This document shows, piece after piece, positions 48,246 through 54,747 of a stretch of 54,747 nucleotides of DNA; within the stretch, counting starts at the first letter, position 1, and each line of letters begins with the position of its first letter. The position numbers and the translations under genes were made by a program. Under the pieces are notes generated by a model. That model was given only the letters and a program-made list of their open reading frames with translations, was not told the DNA's origin and ran no database searches. The DNA is from Cyanobacteriota bacterium (GTDB taxonomy: Bacteria > Cyanobacteriota > Cyanobacteriia > Cyanobacteriales > Microcoleaceae): the NCBI GenBank assembly GCA_025362325.1, contig JANYGO010000082.1, positions 1-54,747 of the forward strand, in the 5' to 3' direction.

Positions 48246-50465
48246 TTATTTCTTCGTTCCTAAATTATCAGCAGCAGCCACCAAATAATGAGCAACCTGC
48301 ATCAAGCCGTCAGAACTTTCTTGCAGGCCGCTGCACACTTTCGCCATCGAAGTATCAGCTTCTTCAAAAAACTTGTGCTGCGATGACGTGGTTATTTCCA
48401 AATAGCCAATTAATTGATTGTTGCCCAACTCCAGCGCGCGATCGAACTGATTTGTCATGTTTTGATAGGCACTTTCAACCCGCTGCACTTGTTCTTGTTC
48501 CGCTTGCAAAGCTGCATTTAATTGATTCACCAAATTTGTATAAGTAGTTTGCAGCCTTTCCCCTTCTGTATTGAACTGATTTGCCATTTTTTCATAAACG
48601 CTTTCTACCCGCAGCACTTCTTGTCCGGTGATCTTCGCCAATTCCTGCAACTGTGCCAAACGCTGGCTGGAATTCAAACCCACAGAATTAGCAAACTGAC
48701 TGACTTCTGCGGCGGTTGTCAAAATTTGGCTCATACTTTGGTCAACTTGCTGCGACATTAATTTGCGCTTCTCCGATTCTTCCTGAAAAACTTTCTGCAA
48801 GCCGAGTACAACCTGTGCTAAACCTTTTTGCTGTTTGCCTAATGTTCCTTCTAATAAATTATTTTGTTGGGTAAAAAATTGCTGGAGAGAGGATTGATAT
48901 GTTACCCGGAAGTTATTTAATTCTTCCTGCACAGTGACGCGAGTATTTTGCAACATGGCGTCAACATTCTGCAAGCTGCCCACCAGATTTTCTCGCGCTT
49001 TATCCATTAGTCCAGAAGCTTCGTCGCCTACTACTTTGAGGGTGTCGGACTGAGTTTGAAAAGCTGTATGCGTGGCATTTAAAATATTTGTCATCCGGGT
49101 TTCCACACCTTGCAGCATTTCTCTTTCTTGTTCCGCTTGAGTGTGGAGAGATGCTTGCAAATTGTCCTGAATTCCTCTAAATGTATCGGCGGCTTCTTGG
49201 GCGCTTTCTTGAAAGGCTGTTCTTTGCGCTTTCATGCCTTCAATGCTTTCTCCAACTCCCGAGCGCACTTCGGCAGCCATTTCCTGCAAAACGCCGTGGG
49301 TGTCGGTCTGAAACTGTCCTAAAATCTGCTGCAAGTTGGTAGCAAATTCCTGCAACTGCACTAAGGTATCTTGCTGGAAATTTTGAATTGTCAGGATAGA
49401 TTGTGCTAAACTAGAAGAGATTCCGCCTAATTCGTTCTTCAATTCTCTGACAGCTTCTGATGCTTCTTGAGTTAACTGAGCGCTTTGATCCAACCGCCCG
49501 ACTACAGGCTCAATTACTTCGGTGCGCAGCCCTGAAAGCAGGTTGTTTAATATCTCTTCGCCTTGGTCGGCTTTAATCTGTTTGAGGAGGGATAATTCTT
49601 GGCGAATGTCTTGGAAAACTGGGGTCATTGCTAAACCGATTTGCTGTCCGAGATCCTGAGAGTTGACATTGCTTTGCGCCTCGACTATTTGAGCAAATCC
49701 GGTTCTCATTGTCTCGGTTGCAAGGGCGATCGCACTTTCAGCATCGCCGCTAGAATTAGCGCGGGAAAAGATTTGTTCCGGCGTTTGCAATTTCGCGATT
49801 TTGTCTAATTTGTTCCGCAAATTGGATAGGTTAGCAACGCGCGCGCGATCGCCCCAAGCCAACACGATCGTAAATACGCTAGAAGATCCCAAACCCATCA
49901 AAGAAGTCGAAAACGCCGTTTTCATCCCCTCCAGCAACGTGCTAATCGAGGGTAGCAATTCTTTTGTATCTTGCAGCGAACCCAAATTAACATCTTGCAA
50001 GCCGGTTTGAATGCCGTAAAATGTGCCTAAAACCCCCAACGCTACTAAGACGCTGGGTACAAACCGCCACTGACTCCGAGGTGCCGATCGCCCTAAAATT
50101 GCTGGATACTGAAATAACACAAACCGCCCGGATTTTACCTGAGCTCTGTAGGCCTCGCCACCGGCGGTTGTTTCCCCCGCTAAGTGTTCGCTAAACCAGT
50201 CTACAAGCAGTTTCCAAGTGTCGGTAGCTGTTTCCCACTGTCGCAATTCGATCGCCCCTGAGGTACCGCTTTCTAACTTCGAGCTCAAATAGTTGACAGC
50301 CTCAGAAGTCGATCGGCTTTTAGCGCCGACATACCGCTGGTACTGCTTCACAGAAGTGAACTCACCCCAAACAGCCGCGCACAGCAAAATCAGCGCCGCC
50401 CAGTGAAAAATGCTATTCTGCCAAATCACCCCAAAAACAGCAGTCAAATAATTAATTAATTGCAT
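48246..50465 (-). CDS. zorA: ZorA-like MotA/TolQ-domain protein with long coiled coil
   Basis: 739 residues, close to known ZorA. The N-terminal membrane segment (FHWAALILLCAAVWG) and the MotA-like pair RFVPSVLVALGVLGTFYGIQ and STLLEGMKTAFSTSLMGLGS form the proton channel ring. From about residue 245 to the end is a long helical tail with methyl-accepting-like Gln/Ala/Thr heptads, matching the intracellular ZorA tail. MotA, ExbB and TolQ lack such a tail. Partner ZorB is the next-but-one gene on the strand. Confidence 0.83.
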   Translation of the reverse strand: MQLINYLTAVFGVIWQNSIFHWAALILLCAAVWGEFTSVKQYQRYVGAKSRSTSEAVNYLSSKLESGTSGAIELRQWETATDTWKLLVDWFSEHLAGETTAGGEAYRAQVKSGRFVLFQYPAILGRSAPRSQWRFVPSVLVALGVLGTFYGIQTGLQDVNLGSLQDTKELLPSISTLLEGMKTAFSTSLMGLGSSSVFTIVLAWGDRARVANLSNLRNKLDKIAKLQTPEQIFSRANSSGDAESAIALATETMRTGFAQIVEAQSNVNSQDLGQQIGLAMTPVFQDIRQELSLLKQIKADQGEEILNNLLSGLRTEVIEPVVGRLDQSAQLTQEASEAVRELKNELGGISSSLAQSILTIQNFQQDTLVQLQEFATNLQQILGQFQTDTHGVLQEMAAEVRSGVGESIEGMKAQRTAFQESAQEAADTFRGIQDNLQASLHTQAEQEREMLQGVETRMTNILNATHTAFQTQSDTLKVVGDEASGLMDKARENLVGSLQNVDAMLQNTRVTVQEELNNFRVTYQSSLQQFFTQQNNLLEGTLGKQQKGLAQVVLGLQKVFQEESEKRKLMSQQVDQSMSQILTTAAEVSQFANSVGLNSSQRLAQLQELAKITGQEVLRVESVYEKMANQFNTEGERLQTTYTNLVNQLNAALQAEQEQVQRVESAYQNMTNQFDRALELGNNQLIGYLEITTSSQHKFFEEADTSMAKVCSGLQESSDGLMQVAHYLVAAADNLGTKK

Positions 50466-50649
50466 ATTGACAACCCGTTCACTTTGTGTAGTTTACTGAA
50501 ATTTCAATCAGGGAAAAAACTCACCTTAACGTTTTAATATAACAGCTCTCGCCCTCAAAATAAACAGTCTGACCTTGAGATAATTTATCTCCTATCTCAC
50601 TTTATTTTATCAATTATGTCATGATTAATAAAGAATCAAGAGGTACGCA

Positions 50650-52161
50650 ATGTCAGCAGAATCGCCAACCCCCAAAATAGTCATAGTCGGTGCCGGATGG
50701 GCCGGTTTAGGCGCCACCTATCACCTAGCCCAGCAAGGCTATGACGTAACTTTATTAGAAGCAGGCCCTCAGCCTGGAGGCTTAGTCGCCGGGTGGAAAA
50801 CCGCTGGCGGGCGTTCCGTAGAAGCAGGCATTCACGGCTTCTGGTATCCCTACAAAAACATTTTTTCATTAGTCAAGCAATTAGGACTCGATCCCTTCAC
50901 ACCTTGGACTCGTTCTTGTCAGTATTCCCCCGCCGGATTGGAAGTAGAATCGCCGATTTTTCAGGACGAGCCGCGACTTCCCACACCTTTAGGAACCTTC
51001 CTGTACACCCGGTTTAAAAGACTGCCATTAGTCGATCGCCTGTCAGCCTTACCCTTACTCTACGCCGTCCTAGATTTCGACAATTCCGACGAAGCTTGGC
51101 GCAGGTACGATCGCGTTACAGCCCGCGAATTGTTCAAACAGTTTGGCGTATCTGCAAGGCTCTACCGCGAGGCTTTCGAGCCGATGTTATTAGTAGGTTT
51201 ATTTGCACCCGGAGAACAATGTTCGGCCGCCGCAGCTTTGGGAATGCTTTATTATTTCATTCTCGCACACCAACCCGATTTTGATGTAGTTTGGTGTCGC
51301 GGAACAGTCGGAGAAAAAATATTTCGCCCGTGGGTGGAGCGCCTGGAAAAACTCGGCGCCAAACTATTGACAAATCGGCGAGTTACTGATTTAATTATTG
51401 ACAGCAACAACCGAGCGACGGGCGTTGTCTGCGGCGACGAAACCTTCGAGGCAGATGCGGTTATTTTTGCAGTTGGCGTCACCGGAATGCAAAAAATTAT
51501 CAGCAGCAGCCCCGCTTTGCAAAGCCGCCAAGAGTTTCGGGACGCGATGAATTTGGGCGCTGTTGACGTGTTAGCTGTTCGCCTGTGGTTTGACCGAAAA
51601 ATAGAGATTCCGCTGCCTTCCAATGCCTGCTTTGGATTTAGTTCGACTACGGGATGGACATTTTTTGATTTGAATGCTTTGCACGACGAATTCCGCTCCG
51701 AGCCTGGAACAGTTGTCGAAGCTGACTTTTATCACGCCAATCAATTAATTCCCCTGAAAGATGAGGAAATTGTTGCCCTGGTTCAGCGAGATTTAGCGAC
51801 TTGCATTCCAGCTTTTCGCGAAGCTAAAGTAATTGACAGCAGCGCGATTCGGCTATCGCGGGCGGTGACGCATTTTGCCCCTGGAAGCTATCAGTATTTG
51901 TTGCCTGCGGTCACAAGTTATGATAATGTATTGATGAGCGGTGATTGGGTTGTGACTCGCCACGGTTCTTGGTCGCAGGAAAAGGCTTATGTTACTGGTT
52001 TGGAGGCTGCTAATTTGGTAGTTTCGCGTTTCGGACTCGGCAGCAAAGCGGCGATTATTCCCGTCGAGGCTGATGAACCGCACATTCAAATTGGGAGACA
52101 GATTAATCAGTTTGCTCGCAGTTTGACCAAAACTTTGCTTCCCGATTTTTGGCTGCCATAA
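50650..52161 (+). CDS. FAD-dependent carotenoid-desaturase-like oxidoreductase
   Basis: 503 residues. The N-terminal IVIVGAGWAGLGATYHL is the dinucleotide-binding loop, followed by LLEAGPQPGGLVAGW typical of the phytoene/zeta-carotene desaturase group. FDVVWCRGTVGEKIF and the C-terminal LMSGDWV region match. Closest in style to CrtQ/ZDS-type enzymes, but the substrate is not certain; related proteins also include uncharacterised amine-oxidase-like flavoproteins. It diverges from zorA with a 184-base gap. Confidence 0.82.
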   Translation: MSAESPTPKIVIVGAGWAGLGATYHLAQQGYDVTLLEAGPQPGGLVAGWKTAGGRSVEAGIHGFWYPYKNIFSLVKQLGLDPFTPWTRSCQYSPAGLEVESPIFQDEPRLPTPLGTFLYTRFKRLPLVDRLSALPLLYAVLDFDNSDEAWRRYDRVTARELFKQFGVSARLYREAFEPMLLVGLFAPGEQCSAAAALGMLYYFILAHQPDFDVVWCRGTVGEKIFRPWVERLEKLGAKLLTNRRVTDLIIDSNNRATGVVCGDETFEADAVIFAVGVTGMQKIISSSPALQSRQEFRDAMNLGAVDVLAVRLWFDRKIEIPLPSNACFGFSSTTGWTFFDLNALHDEFRSEPGTVVEADFYHANQLIPLKDEEIVALVQRDLATCIPAFREAKVIDSSAIRLSRAVTHFAPGSYQYLLPAVTSYDNVLMSGDWVVTRHGSWSQEKAYVTGLEAANLVVSRFGLGSKAAIIPVEADEPHIQIGRQINQFARSLTKTLLPDFWLP

Positions 52162-52472
52162 TCAGAAGGAAAAAGGAAGAAGGAAGAAGGAAGAGGGAAG
52201 AGGGAAGTCGGAAGAAGGAAGAAGGAAGAGGGAATTTCTTGCTTTAACTAAGTAGGACTTATGCACGGGTGGTCAAAAACCGGGTTTTTCATCAAAATAC
52301 TTGCTTGAAACCGTCAATATCGGTGAAAAACCCGGTTTCTTTAGTCTAATTAATAGGGTGCCTCATCGGAGAAAACCATAGATTTGTGCACTCAACCCAA
52401 AAAAATACGCACCCTACAATGACTACTGACTACTGACTACTGACTACTGACGGCAGGACTACTGACTAAAAA
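52162..52472. repeat. Composite repeat region
   Basis: In order: purine-rich copies of GGAAGAAGGAAGA (52165-52232); an inverted pair AAAAACCGGGTTTTT (52275) and AAAAACCCGGTTTCTTT (52326); and CTACTGACTACTGACGGCAG repeats (52421-52468). Three families are stacked between the convergent genes. Confidence 0.85.
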
Positions 52473-52895
52473 CTATCGCCAATAAGGCCGGCCCTTCCAA
52501 AAAACTCCCACCGTAACTCCGATTAGCGCAGCTTCTGATAAACTTGCTAACAAAGCAGGTACGGGCAAAAATGACTTTAATACCAAACCGAAGAGCACGC
52601 ACAAAACTAAAACCCACAAATTAGTCCGGTTGAGCAAATATTGTTGCTGCCAATACTCTAAAAAGTACACTGCTAAAGCTCCCATCCCCACTGCGGCGGC
52701 GAAAGGTATCAAGAGTCCGAGGGAGGGGCTGTAGAGAAGCGTCAGGATGTTGCGGATTACCCGCGATTGCGTGAAACCCCAGGCTAAAAATAGCTCCACT
52801 CCCATCACGATTGAGTTGACGAGGGCAGCAATTTGCAGCATTTCTCGCCAGGGTAAAAGTTTTAAGCGGCGCAGAAAATTGCTCATAATCGGCAA
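52473..52895 (-). CDS. Small polytopic membrane protein, function unknown
   Basis: 140 residues (137 if the ATG at 52886 is used) with about four membrane segments: IAALVNSIVMGVELFLAWG, LLIPFAAAVGMGALAVYFL, LWVLVLCVLFGLVL and LSEAALIGVTVGVFW. I do not recognise a named family. The gene ends in the repeat region and has no obvious partner. Confidence 0.7.
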   Translation of the reverse strand: MPIMSNFLRRLKLLPWREMLQIAALVNSIVMGVELFLAWGFTQSRVIRNILTLLYSPSLGLLIPFAAAVGMGALAVYFLEYWQQQYLLNRTNLWVLVLCVLFGLVLKSFLPVPALLASLSEAALIGVTVGVFWKGRPYWR

Positions 52896-53051
52896 ATTTG
52901 GTAGGTTGCTTTGATTTTATAACAGTTTTGCCCGGGCGATCGACATTCGATCCCAGTTTGTAAAGTAAAATGAACAGAGAGGGCAGTCTCTTGACAAATT
53001 CGCCCAGAGCATCTGCCTGCTAGTTGTTGGAACCGTGAAAGGAAAAAAGTT

Positions 53052-53258
53052 ATGGTGGAGAACACTGTCGATTGTGCTGTAGCTTGCGTCAACGGCTGCG
53101 TTTTGGGCGACAAGTGCCCGAAGCGGGAATACGCAGCGGCAACGTCAAACTTTATTGAAAATACTTCTCTCGACAAAATGCTAGAAATAGCAGAGGAAGC
53201 GGTGAGAAAGAAACGGAGGGAACCGCCCAAATGGATCATCCCTGATTTCCCCGAATAG
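53052..53258 (+). CDS. Small cysteine-containing cyanobacterial protein
   Basis: 68 residues from an ATG preceded by AAAGGAAAAAAG. The first third has CAVACVNGCVLGDKCP with four cysteines; the rest is helical and charged (LDKMLEIAEEAVRKKRREPP), ending WIIPDFPE. A strong terminator follows directly, which supports a real short gene. The cysteines could bind a metal; no function is known to me. A minus-strand frame over the same bases is rejected. Confidence 0.75.
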   Translation: MVENTVDCAVACVNGCVLGDKCPKREYAAATSNFIENTSLDKMLEIAEEAVRKKRREPPKWIIPDFPE

Positions 53259-53274
53259 AATTAGCGATTTTTTG

Positions 53275-53310
53275 AAAAAGCATCGCCCTTGTGAAAGGGC
53301 GATGCTTTTT
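53275..53310 (+). terminator. Intrinsic terminator after the small cysteine protein
   Basis: AAAAAGCATCGCCC and GGGCGATGCTTTTT form a perfect 14-bp stem with an 8-base loop and a T run; it begins 17 bases after the stop codon. Confidence 0.95.
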
Positions 53311-53465
53311 GTATTCCCAATGAAATAGCTGATCAAAATCAATATATTTCTTGGGATAGAAGCTCAAAGCTTAAATAGCAGTTATTATGCCAATACACTT
53401 GGGATCAGAAGACTGGGGGATTAAAATCGCGTCTTATCTTAAAAAAAAACTCAGGAGAAAACATC

Positions 53466-53891
53466 GTGACACAGCCAAAGAAACGAGCTGAAAAAGTAAC
53501 AGAAGAGCGCGATAATTCCAGCAATTTGCCTCAAGAAATTACCGAATCTTACGGCACAGGCGTTATCGTTGAACCGGGATTGAACCAATACGAAATCACA
53601 ACTTTGAACGACAGCAGTTCGGAATACGGTTCGAGCGGTTCCCAAATCAGTGACGACGATGGCGAGGTTGCTGCGGCGGAACAAGAAAGTGCCACTGGCG
53701 AGAAATTAGTAGGGGGAAGCGCTCCAAATCCCGACCAAGATATGGTTGACGAACTCGGAGCTGCGGCGGGTATAGAAATGGCCGATGGAGCTATTTTGCA
53801 CACAGCAGATATGCTCGATCACCGAGATGAAGATCGGTGGGAATTAGACCCTAGTTCTGCGGAAGATCATCAGGAACAGCCGGATTTATAG
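53466..53891 (+). CDS. DUF6335 family acidic protein
   Basis: 141 residues. The GTG start has AGGAG eight bases upstream. YGTGVIVEPGLNQYE, VGGSAPNPDQDMVDELGAAAG and HRDEDRWELDPSSAEDHQE match the cyanobacterial DUF6335 pattern. Highly acidic, without membrane segments; function unknown. Confidence 0.85.
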   Translation: MTQPKKRAEKVTEERDNSSNLPQEITESYGTGVIVEPGLNQYEITTLNDSSSEYGSSGSQISDDDGEVAAAEQESATGEKLVGGSAPNPDQDMVDELGAAAGIEMADGAILHTADMLDHRDEDRWELDPSSAEDHQEQPDL

Positions 53892-53945
53892 GTTTATTTG
53901 TTAGAGTTTGGGAGTAATTATTTAGTTTTAAGTTGACACCAATAA

Positions 53946-54626
53946 TTAGCGGCCTCCAATTTGGGAACCGGAGGCCGCCATTTCTCGCACTTTTTGTCTA
54001 ATTGGCAGCTCGATCGCAAATTCGGTTCCTTGGCCCGGTGTCGAACAACACCGCAAACTGCCGCCGTGCTTTTCTGTGACAATGTGCCAGCTAATTGACA
54101 AGCCGATTCCCGTACCTTTGCCGATCGGCTTTGTGGTAAAAAACGGGTCAAAAATGCGATCGCACAAATCCTCGCTGATTCCCGCCCCGCTGTCATAAAT
54201 TTTAATACTTGCCGTGTTGGCGTTGTTGACTTTCGTACAAATCCGAATCTGGTAGGGATTTGCTTGAATTTCCTCGAAGGTTTTTTGACTGCTCGATTCT
54301 TCGATCGCATCGATCGCATTAGCTAAAATATTCATAAATACCTGATTTATCTCCCCGCCGCAGCACTCTACATTTTTTAAAGTGGGATCGTAGTCCTTAA
54401 CCACCTCAATCGCGGGAGGATTCGCCTTGAATTTCAGCCGATTTTGCAAAATCATCAGCGTGCTGTCGATACCTTCATGAATATCAATCAGCTCCATTTC
54501 CCGCCCTTCTTGTCACGAAAAATACCGCAGAGACAGAATTATCTCGCGAATGCGATCGCCCCCTACCCGCATCGAGTTTAGCATTTTCATTAAATCTTCC
54601 TGGATGAATTCTAAGCTGTTCAACAT
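53946..54626 (-). pseudogene. Histidine kinase remnant with an in-frame stop
   Basis: The 183 residues from 54497 hold the ATP-binding half of a kinase: N-box VFMNILANAIDAI, G1 IYDSGAGI, F-box [18 protein letters not shown]. Upstream in the same frame a TGA at 54513-54515 replaces the Arg codon of an NFSR motif (here SLRYFS-stop-QEGREMEL). Before it, EDLMKMLNSMRVGGDRIREI still matches the kinase at 26148-28328. The His box and sensor region are missing, and another in-frame TAG lies at 54627. A single C-to-T change explains the TGA, so decay is recent. Confidence 0.88.
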
Positions 54627-54747
54627 CTAAACTGCATTAACTAAGTTCCCTTTATTTTTTATTTTTCGGTTCCATTTCATAATTAATCCTCCTTCATTTA
54701 AAAGTTTATTTAACAGTGATTCTAGTTTTTCAATGGATTCAAATAAT
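54627..54747 (-). pseudogene. AT-rich reading frame entering from the window edge
   Basis: A frame open from the edge (FESIEKLESLLNKLLNEGG then a basic end, GNLVNAV) stops with TAG immediately before and in phase with the kinase remnant. An internal ATG at 54680 is preceded by AAGGAGG. The base composition is lower in G+C than its neighbours. It may be the tail of an unrelated gene joined to the kinase by deletion; too little is visible to decide. Confidence 0.4.

Noticed and set aside
46435-50465. Flagellar MotA/MotB or Tol-Pal components
   Set aside because: The long ZorA-type helical tail, the SIGDLMSGLLM segment and the lack of flagellar or tol genes fit ZorAB better.
52883-53239. 118-codon frame on the minus strand
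   Set aside because: The plus-strand 68-residue gene has a better start, composition and terminator.

Overview
The window looks like chromosomal DNA of a filamentous, probably non-heterocystous cyanobacterium of the Microcoleus/Oscillatoria/Phormidium type. The HIP1 octamer GCGATCGC is very frequent. Two subunits of the dark-operative protochlorophyllide reductase (chlL, chlN) flank the usual acidic spacer gene. Several small families typical of cyanobacteria are present (DUF3318, DUF4058, DUF5331, DUF6335), as is a FurB/Zur-type regulator. The genus is inferred from gene content and repeat style, not from a marker gene.

Layout. 0-5 kb: a TPR protein carrying only the last part of a trypsin-like domain, a complete trypsin-like protease, an NhaC-type antiporter broken by a 24-bp palindromic insert, and a DMT exporter. 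5-16 kb: a surface-polysaccharide region with a GT4 transferase, an RsbW-like kinase, a STAS domain fused to an initiating sugar transferase, a DUF2079 membrane protein, two polysaccharide deacetylases, a GT2 transferase and a DUF5009 acyltransferase-like protein. 16-21 kb: a retropepsin-like protease, an unknown membrane protein, a compact structured-RNA candidate, and a four-gene run ending in a retron-type reverse transcriptase with N-terminal TPRs. 21-25 kb: chlN, DUF5331, chlL. 26-31 kb: a CBS-domain histidine kinase and a PhoD-like phosphatase. 31-37 kb: two inverted 15-bp minisatellites, then a translationally coupled STAND NTPase and WD40/TPR protein. 37-42 kb: DUF4058, purQ, purS, zur, and a membrane-anchored PP2C phosphatase. 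42-46 kb: a complete polyamine ABC transporter operon (potBCDA). 46-50 kb: a ZorA/ZorB-like motor pair split by a REP-associated transposase. 50-54.7 kb: a carotenoid-desaturase-like flavoprotein, small cyanobacterial proteins, and a histidine kinase remnant with an in-frame stop.

Three neighbourhoods look like conflict or defence modules: the retron-type RT operon, the two-gene STAND NTPase/WD40-TPR unit, and the ZorAB-like pair without ZorC, ZorD or ZorE nearby. None matches a complete textbook system as far as this window shows. The STAS-sugar transferase fusion and nearby RsbW-like kinase suggest partner-switching control of exopolysaccharide initiation.

The spaces between genes are dominated by short dispersed repeats. 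At least seven families occur, mostly palindromic and mostly at gene 3' ends. Several have been captured as the C-terminal codons of proteins, and one has disrupted a gene. A REP-associated tyrosine transposase sits inside the richest cluster of one family. No rRNA, tRNA or CRISPR array was seen.
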